Assembly (NCBI GenBank): GCA_016743945.1
Contig: JADGFI010000004.1
Location: forward strand, 1-64,000
From: Desulfobacteraceae bacterium
GTDB lineage: Bacteria > Desulfobacterota > Desulfobacteria > Desulfobacterales > Desulfobacteraceae
Length of the DNA: 64,000 nucleotides
Direction: 5' to 3'
In this document: piece by piece, positions 8,753 to 17,309 of the stretch
How positions within the stretch are numbered: position 1 is the first letter of the stretch
Layout of the letters: every line of letters begins with the position of its first letter
Translations under genes and position numbers: made by a program
The notes under the pieces: model-generated
Databases searched by the model: none
Seen by the model: the letters and a program-made list of their open reading frames with translations, nothing else
Told to the model about the DNA's origin: nothing

Positions 8753-8902
8753 ATGACACATGAATTAAAAAAAGAATGGATAAAACCAGAACTAAAGGTG
8801 ATAAATTTTGCCGAAACGAACGAAACTGTTTTGCTTGTGAGTGTTCAGCAGACTCAGCAACAAAAAGCTGATTCTTATGACCCTTCTACTCAGAAAAAAT
8901 AA
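8753..8902 (+). CDS. Putative RiPP precursor peptide with lasso-like leader motif
   Basis: 49 codons, ATG with GGAG at 8741-8744 (8-base spacing). Residues 9-14 are WIKPEL, matching the YxxPxL leader motif that RRE proteins bind in lasso-peptide precursors. Thr22 and Thr25 could correspond to the conserved leader-end Thr. The C-terminal half is polar and Gln-rich (QQTQQQKADSYDPSTQKK), without the Gly1 and Asp/Glu7-9 needed for a lasso ring, and without Cys. Ser/Thr/Tyr at 41, 42, 45 and 46 are possible kinase sites. It is preceded by the PqqD-like, kinase and S26 genes and followed after 48 bases by a PEP-CTERM gene. Function unproven. Confidence 0.65.
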   Translation: MTHELKKEWIKPELKVINFAETNETVLLVSVQQTQQQKADSYDPSTQKK

Positions 8903-8950
8903 TAAATATATTATATAAAACTAACTAACCGTTTAAAAAGGCAGGTCCAT

Positions 8951-9610
8951 ATGATTAAAAAATTAATATTGTCACTATTTTTATTTACAACTTTTTTATT
9001 ACCCACCCATGTGTTTGCTACAACAGTAGGGATTTCACTGGATTTTGGTCAGAACATCACTGCCGAATTTAATGGGGCAAAAGTAAACGGTTGGGCTGGA
9101 AGGATGAATGCTGATTTTAATTCTCCTGATTTTAACTCTGCTGCTTATTGTGTTGATATATTACATAATTTTGACCGCGGGTATGACGTTCAATATATAG
9201 TAGAATCTCCTTTCACTAATGTCTTTGATTATGATGATAAAAGTAATTTTTACGTCTCTGGCAGCGGAAAATCTGCAGCATGGTTAATGAATGAATACAT
9301 TGGTGTCACCGACGCTGCTCAGGCAGCCGGCCTCCAACTTGCCATATGGGATGCACTCTATGGAGAATATTTTACTGTATTGAACAGCGACCTTACTACA
9401 GCAGCGGCTTATGGTTTCTATAAAACTTATTCTTTCGCACTTGGTAAAGCTGATCTTGATCTATTTAATGCAGAAAATTTTAAAGTGGCAGTGCTTGAAG
9501 AGGGACAGGATGTTTTAATAAATACTCCTGTCCCAGAACCTGCAACCATGCTTCTTTTCAGCATCGGCCTTCTCGGATTGGCGGGTATTGGCAGAAAGAA
9601 AACAATTTAG
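8951..9610 (+). CDS. PEP-CTERM surface protein with thioester-domain-like motifs
   Basis: 219 residues. A signal peptide covers ~1-23, and the C-terminus is a textbook PEP-CTERM sorting tag: VPEPATMLL, a hydrophobic helix and GRKK. Exosortase would cut there after export. The mature part has a single Cys (Cys67, in AYCVD) and Gln129 in LQLAIWDALYG. A YC[ILV]D plus [TLV]QxA[IV]W pair is the hallmark of Cys-Gln internal thioester domains in surface adhesins. It has a ribosome site (AGGCAGG) and shares the likely sigma-54 transcript with the peptide gene. No exosortase gene is in the window. Confidence 0.85.
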   Translation: MIKKLILSLFLFTTFLLPTHVFATTVGISLDFGQNITAEFNGAKVNGWAGRMNADFNSPDFNSAAYCVDILHNFDRGYDVQYIVESPFTNVFDYDDKSNFYVSGSGKSAAWLMNEYIGVTDAAQAAGLQLAIWDALYGEYFTVLNSDLTTAAAYGFYKTYSFALGKADLDLFNAENFKVAVLEEGQDVLINTPVPEPATMLLFSIGLLGLAGIGRKKTI

Positions 9611-9674
9611 GTTGTCACAGCAAACTTAAAAAATTAAATCACAATCTTTTATTTTTTACCAATATAAAAGTTAT

Positions 9675-9713
9675 AAAGACAGAGAGGTGCGATTCCTCTC
9701 TGTCTTTTTTTTT
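9675..9713 (+). terminator. Rho-independent terminator after the PEP-CTERM gene
   Basis: Perfect 13-base arms (AAAGACAGAGAGG at 9675-9687 and its complement at 9695-9707) around a 7-base loop, followed by a run of T. It separates the peptide/PEP-CTERM unit from the exporter gene. Confidence 0.9.
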
Positions 9714-9735
9714 GCTTTTATGTATACTCAGGGTG

Positions 9736-11559
9736 ATGAATCCAAATTCCTTAAATACCAAGCTTAAGAATGCCGTCCGGATTGACAGGGCGCTAAGGTT
9801 TGTATGGCAGGCATCTTCTTTGTATTCAATTCTTTCCGGGATTGTGGTCATTGCCCAGGGCATCCTTCCCCTTGTCTCCCTATACCTGATAAAACTGATC
9901 ATTGATTCTGTCACTGGTCTTGATTTTAGCCAGGAAACAAGTCTGGTGGATCCGGAGTTCTCAAAACCGCTTTTATATATTGGTATGGCCTGCGGGGTGG
10001 GGCTTTTAACCGCGCTTTTTAATTTTTTAACCGATTATGTAAGAAAGGCCCAATCCCTTACGGTTACGGATTATATGCTCACTTTGCTTCATGAAAAATC
10101 AGTGGCAACTGATCTTGCCTTTTATGAATCTCCGGAATACAGGGATACGCTTTTCAGGGCCCAGCAGGAAGGACCCTACCGACCGACAAGTATTGTGAAC
10201 GGTCTCTTTGCCGCAGGCCAGAGTGGCGCCTCTTTTGCTGCTGTGTTTGCCTTGTTGTTTATGCTCAACCCCATTCTTCCTGTTTTTATGGTTTTAGCGG
10301 TGATTCCAGGCGTTCTCTTGCGGTTAAAATATTCTGAAAAAATATACGCCTGGCAGGAAAAAAGAACGGAAGATGAGCGCCGCGCCTACTATTTTCACTG
10401 GATGCTCACAGGAGATGCCCATGCCAAGGAGTTCAGACTTTTCAACCTTGGGAAACACTTTATCAACCAATTTAATGCCATCCGAAAAACCCTAAAGAAA
10501 GAAAAACTTTATTTTGAAAAAAGACGGGCCTTTGGAGACTTTGTCGCCCAGTCAAGCGCCACCATGGCTGTTTTCGGTTCTTTTGTCTACATTGCATTTA
10601 AGACGGCCCAGGGTACGATAACTTTGGGAGACATGGTCATGTATTTTCAAGGGTTCCAGAAGGGGCTGGGGTTTTTGAAAACCTTTTTGGAAAGCGGTGC
10701 CCAGATGTATGAGGACAATTTGTTTTTATCCCAGCTTTATGAATTCTTAAAGCTGAAGCCCAAAGTTGTTGAACCTAAAAATCCAAGCCATGTGCCGAAA
10801 AAAATCAGAACCGGCATTAAATTTAAAAATGTGAACTTTTTTTACCAGGGCAAGGGTAAAAATGTGCTAAATTGTGTAAATTTTTCCATAAAATCAGGGG
10901 AAGTGGTTGCCCTGGTGGGGGAGAACGGGTCGGGAAAATCCACCATTGTAAAATTATTAACCCGGCTCTATGATCCCCAAGGAGGGGATATATTTCTGGA
11001 TGGGGAAAATATCAAAAATTTTAAAATAGATGAATTTAGAAAAAAAATAAGTGTGGTCTTCCAGGACCATATAAAATATCAACTTTCAGCCAGGGAGAAT
11101 ATTTATCTGGGCGATATAGAACAAAAGGATAATTTGCCCAGGATCAAAGAGGCGGCCAGACAGACGAATGTGGATGATAAAATCGCCGGTTTTCCCGCAG
11201 GATATGATACCCTATTGGGCAGATGGTTTAAAACCGGTGAGGAACTCAGCATCGGTCAATGGCAGATGATGGCAATTTCTAGGGCTTTTTTCAGGGATGC
11301 CCAGCTTGTTATCCTTGATGAGCCCTCAAGCGCTCTGGACCCTGAAACTGAAATGAAAATTTTTTCAAAACTTAAAAGGCTCATTAAGGGTCGTTCCGCT
11401 TTGATTATCAGCCACCGGTATTCGACGGTTAAGATGGCAGACAAGATTCTTGTTCTGGATAAAGGAAACATTGTTGAACAGGGCTCCCATTCAGAACTCA
11501 TGGACCTCAATGGAAAATATGCAAGGCTTTTCAGCACCCAGGCAAAGGCCTATATGTAA
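9736..11559 (+). CDS. ABC exporter, fused membrane and ATPase domains
   Basis: About 607 residues from ATG 9736 (an in-frame TTG at 9712 lies in the terminator T-run). The N-terminal ~340 residues form the exporter membrane domain. The ATPase has Walker A GENGSGKST, a signature LSIGQWQ instead of LSGGQ, Walker B VILDEPSSALD and the H-loop HRYST. LSIGQ-type exporters are common in peptide-export and lasso/bacteriocin settings. There is no C39 protease domain, so leader removal would need another peptidase. It has its own transcription start after a strong terminator. A role in exporting the 8753 peptide is inferred from position only. Confidence 0.85.
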   Translation: MNPNSLNTKLKNAVRIDRALRFVWQASSLYSILSGIVVIAQGILPLVSLYLIKLIIDSVTGLDFSQETSLVDPEFSKPLLYIGMACGVGLLTALFNFLTDYVRKAQSLTVTDYMLTLLHEKSVATDLAFYESPEYRDTLFRAQQEGPYRPTSIVNGLFAAGQSGASFAAVFALLFMLNPILPVFMVLAVIPGVLLRLKYSEKIYAWQEKRTEDERRAYYFHWMLTGDAHAKEFRLFNLGKHFINQFNAIRKTLKKEKLYFEKRRAFGDFVAQSSATMAVFGSFVYIAFKTAQGTITLGDMVMYFQGFQKGLGFLKTFLESGAQMYEDNLFLSQLYEFLKLKPKVVEPKNPSHVPKKIRTGIKFKNVNFFYQGKGKNVLNCVNFSIKSGEVVALVGENGSGKSTIVKLLTRLYDPQGGDIFLDGENIKNFKIDEFRKKISVVFQDHIKYQLSARENIYLGDIEQKDNLPRIKEAARQTNVDDKIAGFPAGYDTLLGRWFKTGEELSIGQWQMMAISRAFFRDAQLVILDEPSSALDPETEMKIFSKLKRLIKGRSALIISHRYSTVKMADKILVLDKGNIVEQGSHSELMDLNGKYARLFSTQAKAYM

Positions 11560-11671
11560 TTTTTGTTACCTTTTTTGTCAGTACTCTACTTTTTTTTGGG
11601 TTTTGAGTTGTAATAAATTTTAAATTTCTGTATTCCTATATAAAAAATTATTTGCGAATAGTCATCAGATT

Positions 11672-12064
11672 TTGTCCGAGGTATTAAGGTTGAAAAAAAG
11701 AAACTGCAAACGATTCAATATCCCAGGAGTAACCCTTTATTTCAGAGAAAAACCTTTTTTTTTCTTTTCCGGAAAATATTCTGCAGATTATTTTCCGGTT
11801 ATCAACCTCAGTAAGGGTGGGGCAAAGTTCTTGTGTCATCAGCGGTTTTCACCCGGTAATCGGATCACAATCAAATTGGATATTCCCGGGATGGATCAGG
11901 CCCATGAGATTTTGGCAAGTATAAAATGGATTTCAAAAAATCCTGAACAAAGCTATCGGTATCAGACAGGTATCAGCTTTAATTCCTATGGAAGCAGGAA
12001 AAATGAAAATTCCATGGAAGTTCTTTCCTTTTTGGAAACCCTTGAACCAGGTGCCGGGAAATAG
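11672..12064 (+). CDS. PilZ domain protein (c-di-GMP receptor candidate)
   Basis: About 125-130 residues; starts TTG 11672 or TTG 11690, neither with a strong ribosome site. The N-terminal RNCKRFNIPG resembles the RxxxR segment, and INLSKGGAKF is the [DN]xSxxG box that together bind cyclic di-GMP. It lies just upstream of the EPS operon and could tie polymer output to c-di-GMP. A GGDEF cyclase is at 32.9 kb. Confidence 0.75.
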   Translation: MSEVLRLKKRNCKRFNIPGVTLYFREKPFFFFSGKYSADYFPVINLSKGGAKFLCHQRFSPGNRITIKLDIPGMDQAHEILASIKWISKNPEQSYRYQTGISFNSYGSRKNENSMEVLSFLETLEPGAGK

Positions 12065-12168
12065 GATAGCACAAATTTGCCTCAAAAATAGGAAATAAAA
12101 ATTATATTATATTACCTATTTTTTGTATTTATGAGTGGGCGATTATTTAATTAAGAAGCTCTTTGACG

Positions 12169-12184
12169 TGGCACTTATATTGCA
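12169..12184 (+). promoter_or_regulatory. Sigma-54 promoter of the EPS operon
   Basis: TGGCACTTATATTGCA matches the -24/-12 consensus, with GG (12170-12171) and GC (12182-12183) 10 bases apart. It is 55 bases upstream of the ATG at 12239. Sigma-54 control is known for exosortase-associated EPS loci (PrsK/PrsR systems). The activator is not in the window. Confidence 0.75.
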
Positions 12185-12238
12185 TTGATTCTAAACAATT
12201 GCTAAATATATAAAATGTCTAAACAGGGGAGAATACAT

Positions 12239-12772
12239 ATGAGGAAGATAATAGCAGTCGTATCAATTTCAATTGCGTTGGTTGTTTTTACTTTGCCGGG
12301 ATTTGCCCAGGAAAATGAAACCAGAAAATGGGATGCGGAGTTTGTACAGGCCTTGGAAAAAATACGCTCACAAAAAAAGACCGGCGGTCTCGGCTACACC
12401 ATCACAGAAGAAGAAGCATTGGAAAAAGCCATTAAAGAGGCCATGGACCAGAAGGCTCCGGCCTGCGAGGCCATGAAGCTGGCAGTGGATCTTAATTTTA
12501 ACCCCTATGCTGTGGTGAGCGGAATTTTTAGCTCAGGGGCCGAGGTTGATCTGGATCAACTTTGTATGTGTGCCACGGAAAGCGGTATTTCCAAAAGCCT
12601 TATGGCCCAGGCAGCTTCTGCTGCTGCCGATGCCAACATGCTGACCCGGGACGAGATTACCCAGTCCCAATGCCTCAGGGAAGGTCTTGCATATACGGCG
12701 GAGGAGGGGCAACTTGAAAGAATCGTTATAAAAAAGGAACCTAAGAGATACTCAATCTCTACGCCCGGATAA
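12239..12772 (+). CDS. Exported protein of unknown function in EPS locus
   Basis: 177 residues from ATG 12239 (GGGGAG upstream). An N-terminal signal peptide (~1-22, ending FAQ) is clear. The mature part is helical and acidic, with EEEALEKAIKEAMDQK and three spaced Cys (CEAMK, LCMCA, QCLREG) that may form disulfides. I do not recognise a named family. It is the first gene after the sigma-54 promoter and is followed by a strong terminator, so it may be produced in excess of the downstream EPS genes. Confidence 0.7.
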   Translation: MRKIIAVVSISIALVVFTLPGFAQENETRKWDAEFVQALEKIRSQKKTGGLGYTITEEEALEKAIKEAMDQKAPACEAMKLAVDLNFNPYAVVSGIFSSGAEVDLDQLCMCATESGISKSLMAQAASAAADANMLTRDEITQSQCLREGLAYTAEEGQLERIVIKKEPKRYSISTPG

Positions 12773-12810
12773 AAACGCTGAATTATTTGTAAAAAATATT
12801 TGATCATCAA

Positions 12811-12844
12811 AAAACCTGTGTCTCGATAGACACAGGTTTTTTTG
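12811..12844 (+). terminator. Rho-independent terminator
   Basis: Perfect 13-base arms (AAAACCTGTGTCT and complement, 12811-12823 and 12828-12840) with loop CGAT, then T residues. It lies between the exported-protein gene and the barrel gene, so the latter may depend on read-through or its own promoter. Confidence 0.85.
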
Positions 12845-12963
12845 GGAGTTGACAAATTTCGTATATTGGGATTAAGTAAGCGATCAAGATTATTTGAATA
12901 CCAGTGGCTTTGAATACTGATTCTTATTGCGGCAACAGACAATATTCATAAAGGAAGTGCAAA

Positions 12964-14298
12964 ATGGAGTGTAAGACACACTATAAATATTTTCTTTTTA
13001 TTGGGTTATTTATTTTTTTTACACTGACCTGCTCATATGCTGCAGAAACGCCTCCTGTCGGACAGTCAGCTAAATCTTCTTTTGTTCCCATTGGCCAGTC
13101 TCAAGGAGAACCGGTTTCTGAAGAAACTGGAATAGGCGCTGACATCTTCGGCGGAAAAGGGGGAATTTTCCACCCCTTCCTTGTGGTTGAAGAGAGATGG
13201 ACAGACAACCTTTTTCTTACAGAATCCAATACAAAGAGTGATTTCGTTACCACCATCGCACCCGGTCTCTGGTTGGCAGTTCCGGCCAACAAGGAAAAAC
13301 TCTTATCCCTGCAGACCACTACCACCTCGGTGGGAGGGCTTCAGCTGAGCAGGGTTAAACCGCCGGCCACTCGAAAATACCAGGCCTATGCCCTGTATTC
13401 TCCGGAATGGGTCCACTACTCGGACCATTCCACCCATGATCACTGGAATCATAATGCAGAAGCCTTATTTCAATATAATTTGAATATGGGCCTTTCCTTT
13501 GATCTTATTGATGTGTTCAACGATAGAGAAGACATCAGCGGTAACGGGCTTACCGACACCCTGTACCGGTATCAGGATAATCTGCTGGATTTTATCACCA
13601 CCTATGAACCATCTGAAAAGCTGAAGTTAAGATTTGACTATGCCAATTATCTGCTGGATTATAAGGAAGACTTTAACCGTTACAGGGACAGAATGGACAA
13701 TTCTGTTGCTCTTTATGCCTTTTATCAGTTCTGGGCCAAGACCTCTCTTTTCGTTCAATATGCATATGCCAACATCAACTATGACGAAAGGACCGTCACA
13801 GACAGCATTGAAAATTCTTACTATGCTGGTGTCAGCTGGGAAATAACCGCTAAAACCCGCGGGAGTTTCAAACTGGGGTATATGGACAAGGATTTTGACA
13901 GCGCAAATATTGCCGACCAGGATGGATTTTCCTTTGAGCTTCAGACCCAACACAACCTGACCGCTAAACGGTCAGTCCAGGTCAATGCCTTTCGAAAATT
14001 TAATGAATCTGATTACATATTTGCCTCAAGTTATTACGCCACGGGAATTAATGTGGGTATCCGGCAAAAATTTCGGGAAAAGTGGTCTGGCACCCTTGTC
14101 GCATCCTATGAAAGAGATGAATATAACGGGGTTAACAGGGATGATGATTTTTTCAGCATTGGCCCGGCTTTAAGGTATGAGCCCAGAAAATGGCTTACAT
14201 TTGACCTTGCCTATTATTGGAATTTGAGAGATTCTAATCTTACCTTCTATGATTACACCAGCAATGAGATTTTCCTGCGAGCAACTATTTCCATGTAA
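12964..14298 (+). CDS. Outer-membrane beta-barrel protein of EPS locus
   Basis: 444 residues with a signal peptide (~1-28, cleavage after SYA). The rest is rich in alternating aromatic/polar strands (FVQYAYANINY, SFKLGYMDKDF, LTFDLAYYWNLRD) ending in ...NEIFLRATISM, as in the outer-membrane beta-barrel family of exosortase-type EPS clusters. It probably sits in the outer membrane as part of, or alongside, the polymer exit path. It is followed after 10 bases by the Wza-like gene. Confidence 0.75.
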   Translation: MECKTHYKYFLFIGLFIFFTLTCSYAAETPPVGQSAKSSFVPIGQSQGEPVSEETGIGADIFGGKGGIFHPFLVVEERWTDNLFLTESNTKSDFVTTIAPGLWLAVPANKEKLLSLQTTTTSVGGLQLSRVKPPATRKYQAYALYSPEWVHYSDHSTHDHWNHNAEALFQYNLNMGLSFDLIDVFNDREDISGNGLTDTLYRYQDNLLDFITTYEPSEKLKLRFDYANYLLDYKEDFNRYRDRMDNSVALYAFYQFWAKTSLFVQYAYANINYDERTVTDSIENSYYAGVSWEITAKTRGSFKLGYMDKDFDSANIADQDGFSFELQTQHNLTAKRSVQVNAFRKFNESDYIFASSYYATGINVGIRQKFREKWSGTLVASYERDEYNGVNRDDDFFSIGPALRYEPRKWLTFDLAYYWNLRDSNLTFYDYTSNEIFLRATISM

Positions 14299-14308
14299 AC
14301 GGATAAAT

Positions 14309-15112
14309 ATGAAGCGTACACTAACATTATTGGTCCTGGTATACCTGTCTTTTTTCCCCCTTGTCTGTTTGGCGCAAGATTACACAGTGGGGGAGGGGGA
14401 TGTCCTGGATATCAATGTCTATGAAAACGAAGACTTGACCACTACGGTACGAGTCACAGCTAACAGTACCGTCAGAGTTCCTTTGATCGGAGAAATCAGT
14501 GTGGCGGATATGACGGTATCCCAGGTGTCTGGCAAAATTGAAACACTTTTGGCTGACGGATATCTTGTGAATCCCCAGGTGGATGTTTTCATAAAGGAAC
14601 ATCGAAGCAAGCAGGCCATTATCCTGGGGCAGATTAACAGTCCGGGCCAGTATGAGCTGAGGGGGAAAATCACATTTCTGGAGTTTATTTCAAAGGCAGG
14701 GGGACTAACATCCGATGCCGGGAGCACTGCCACCATAAAAAGAATCAAAGAATCTGATAACAGTTTTGATAACAATAAGGAGACCCTTGTCGTTGATCTG
14801 GAAAGGCTGATAAAAAAGGGAGAGACCTCTTTAAACTTTTTAATCCAGGACAAGGACAGTGTTTATATATCAAAGGCAAAAACCTATTATGTTTCAGGGG
14901 AAGTCAAAAAGCCGGACTCCTACAAATATGAACCAGATCTAACGGTTATCATGGCCATAACAATGGCCGGCGGATTTTCCAAGATTGCTGCCAAGGAAAA
15001 GGTCAGAATTATCAGAACCGTGGACGGCGAAAAAAAAATTTTTCAACGAGTGAACATGGACACTCGGGTTCTGCCCGATGATGTCATTGTTGTTCCTGAA
15101 AGCCTGTGGTAA
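14309..15112 (+). CDS. Polysaccharide export protein (Wza-like, SLBB domains)
   Basis: 267 residues from ATG 14309. The signal peptide ends near CLAQ. The Poly_export domain starts with YTVGEGDVLDINVYENEDL. SLBB-type repeats follow (AIILGQINSPGQYELRGKITFLEFISKAGGL and YYVSGEVKKPDSYKYEPDLTVIMAITMAGGF, partial quotes). It should form the periplasmic/outer-membrane channel for the polymer. There is no lipobox Cys in the usual place, although VCLAQ has a Cys inside the signal region. It lies between the barrel gene and the BY-kinase gene, a standard order. Confidence 0.88.
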   Translation: MKRTLTLLVLVYLSFFPLVCLAQDYTVGEGDVLDINVYENEDLTTTVRVTANSTVRVPLIGEISVADMTVSQVSGKIETLLADGYLVNPQVDVFIKEHRSKQAIILGQINSPGQYELRGKITFLEFISKAGGLTSDAGSTATIKRIKESDNSFDNNKETLVVDLERLIKKGETSLNFLIQDKDSVYISKAKTYYVSGEVKKPDSYKYEPDLTVIMAITMAGGFSKIAAKEKVRIIRTVDGEKKIFQRVNMDTRVLPDDVIVVPESLW

Positions 15113-15114
15113 TT

Positions 15115-17304
15115 ATGAACGAACGAGAGATCCATTTAAGAGACTATCTTCGTATTGTCAACAAGCGAAAAGCCACCATTCTCACTTTTTTTATTCTCAC
15201 CCTTTTGGTCGTCATCATTGCCACCTTTACGGCGACGCCAATGTACCAGGCATCAACAAAGGTTATTATCGAAAGGAATACGGCTGGCGCTTTGACAAAT
15301 TCCTATACCTATACCCCCTATGACCCGGAATTTTTAGAAACCCAGTACCAGCTGATTAAAAGTGCCGCTGTCGTTGAAAAAGTTGTCAAAAAGCTGGACG
15401 CTGAAAAAATGTACGATCTTTTTTTTCCGGAAAAAGAGGTGAGCAAATCCTATATTGCCAGCGCAAAAGAGTGGATATCAGAACAGATTTCCGCATTAAA
15501 ACTCATGGCAGGGATAGAAGATTTCTTTTCTTCCCAGGATGGTCTTGAAAAAAATAGTCCCCTGGAAATGAGGGTGCCTCCCACCAAGGCCCGGCTGCTT
15601 GAAGATGTCATCAAATCGGGAATCGCTGCAGAACCCGTGGCAAACTCACGGGTGGTCCAGCTCAGTTTCATGTCAGACAATCCGGCTGTGGCAACCCGGG
15701 TGGTAAACTCCGTAGCCCAGGCCTATATCGACGAATTGCTGGACATGCAGATGGAGGTCTCCGGCTACAGCATCGGGTGGATGAAAAAAAAATCCGAGAT
15801 ACAACGGGAAAAGTTGGAAGAGTCTGAACGGGATCTCTACGACTATAAAAAAAAGCATGATATTGTCACCATTGAAGACCGTATCACGGTTCTGCCCGAA
15901 AGGCTTTCAGATCTGTCAAAAAATTTGACCCAGGCGGAAACCAGGAGAAAAGAACTATCCGCCGTATACGAACAGATCAAAAATATTAAAAAAGAACAGC
16001 TTGAAACTATCCCGGTCATCGTTGAAAACACCTCGGTGGACGCCATCAATAAGTCGATCCTGACAGCTGAACAAAAAATTTCAGAGCTTTCTAAAAAATA
16101 CGGTTCAAAGCATCCCCGGATGATCACGGCAAAAAATGACCTCAAGGGTCTTAAATCAAAAAAATACAAAGAGCTGGAAAAAGCAGTACAGACCATTAAA
16201 AATGAATACCAGCTGGCCAGGTCCAATGAACGTGACTTAAAAGAGCTGGTGGACCAGACCAAATTCCAGGCAGCCCGGCTGGGGGAAAAATCCATCCAGC
16301 TGGACATTCTAAAGAGAAAGGTGGAGACCAACCGGTTTTTGTATGATGCCCTGATTAAAAAAATGAAGGAAAAAGGGATTACCGAGCAGAACCAGTCTGT
16401 GAACGTGTGGGTGATTGAAAAAGCACAGATACCGGATTTTCCTGCAACGCCCCGGAAAAAAAGAAATATTTTGCTGGGAATCATACTGGGGCTTTTTGGC
16501 GGTGTCGGTATTGCTTTTTTTCTTGAGTACCTGGACAATACGGTTAAGACCCCGGAAGATGTTGAAGAAAAATTCAATATCCCTGTGATCAGTACCATTG
16601 ATCTGTTTAAAGACAAAAATGAAACCATTGTTGAAAATGTACTAAACGACCCTTCCTCCTTAACCGCAGAAAATTTTAAGGGCCTTCGGACCTCTATCCT
16701 TCTTTCTTCCGCAGACAAGCCCCCGAAAATTTTGCTCATTACCAGCATGACTCCCGGTGAGGGCAAGTCATCGGTCTGTGCTTGTCTGGGGGGCACCATA
16801 GCTCAAACCGGGAAAAAGGTTCTCATCGTTGGCGGCGACATGAGGCGACCCACCCAGTATAAAAACTTTAAAGTAGAGAATACCGTGGGGTTAAGCTCTT
16901 TTCTTGCCGGAATTTCCCAGGAGATTGAAGAAATTGTGACCCACCTGGATAAAAATTTACATCTCATTCCATCTGGTCCCATTCCCCCCAACCCTTCCGA
17001 GCTATTAAGTTCAACACGGTTCAAGGCCATGTTGGAGCAACTGACCAAGACCTATGACATGATCCTTATTGACACGCCTCCTCTGGCAAGCGTCACCGAT
17101 CCTTTGATCATAAGCCGTCATGTTGACGGTGTCGTCATTGTAACCTGGGCAGGCAAAACAACCCATGAAATGCTGGGAAAGGGGCTCAAGCAGCTGGAAG
17201 ATATTTCAGCGCCCATTACAGGTCTTGTGCTGAACCGGTTCAGTGCCAGGAAAAGCGGATATTATTATAATTATGGTGATTATTATTATTCATCAGATGT
17301 TTGA
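15115..17304 (+). CDS. Wzz-type chain-length regulator fused to BY-kinase
   Basis: About 729 residues. The N-terminal Wzz domain has a membrane helix at ~22-42, then a long coiled coil (~200-430), a second helix (~450-470), and a C-terminal tyrosine autokinase with Walker A (TPGEGKSS), Walker A' (GGDMRRPTQ) and Walker B (MILIDTPPL). The Tyr-rich tail (YYYNYGDYYY) is the autophosphorylation cluster. It controls polymer length and export together with the Wza-like channel. I use ATG 15115; a GTG nine bases earlier is possible. Confidence 0.92.
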   Translation: MNEREIHLRDYLRIVNKRKATILTFFILTLLVVIIATFTATPMYQASTKVIIERNTAGALTNSYTYTPYDPEFLETQYQLIKSAAVVEKVVKKLDAEKMYDLFFPEKEVSKSYIASAKEWISEQISALKLMAGIEDFFSSQDGLEKNSPLEMRVPPTKARLLEDVIKSGIAAEPVANSRVVQLSFMSDNPAVATRVVNSVAQAYIDELLDMQMEVSGYSIGWMKKKSEIQREKLEESERDLYDYKKKHDIVTIEDRITVLPERLSDLSKNLTQAETRRKELSAVYEQIKNIKKEQLETIPVIVENTSVDAINKSILTAEQKISELSKKYGSKHPRMITAKNDLKGLKSKKYKELEKAVQTIKNEYQLARSNERDLKELVDQTKFQAARLGEKSIQLDILKRKVETNRFLYDALIKKMKEKGITEQNQSVNVWVIEKAQIPDFPATPRKKRNILLGIILGLFGGVGIAFFLEYLDNTVKTPEDVEEKFNIPVISTIDLFKDKNETIVENVLNDPSSLTAENFKGLRTSILLSSADKPPKILLITSMTPGEGKSSVCACLGGTIAQTGKKVLIVGGDMRRPTQYKNFKVENTVGLSSFLAGISQEIEEIVTHLDKNLHLIPSGPIPPNPSELLSSTRFKAMLEQLTKTYDMILIDTPPLASVTDPLIISRHVDGVVIVTWAGKTTHEMLGKGLKQLEDISAPITGLVLNRFSARKSGYYYNYGDYYYSSDV

Positions 17305-17309
17305 TTGAT

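Noticed and set aside
8753-8902. Calling the peptide a true lasso precursor
   Set aside because: The leader motif fits, but no B2 or cyclase genes are present and the C-terminal half lacks Gly1 and a ring Asp/Glu.
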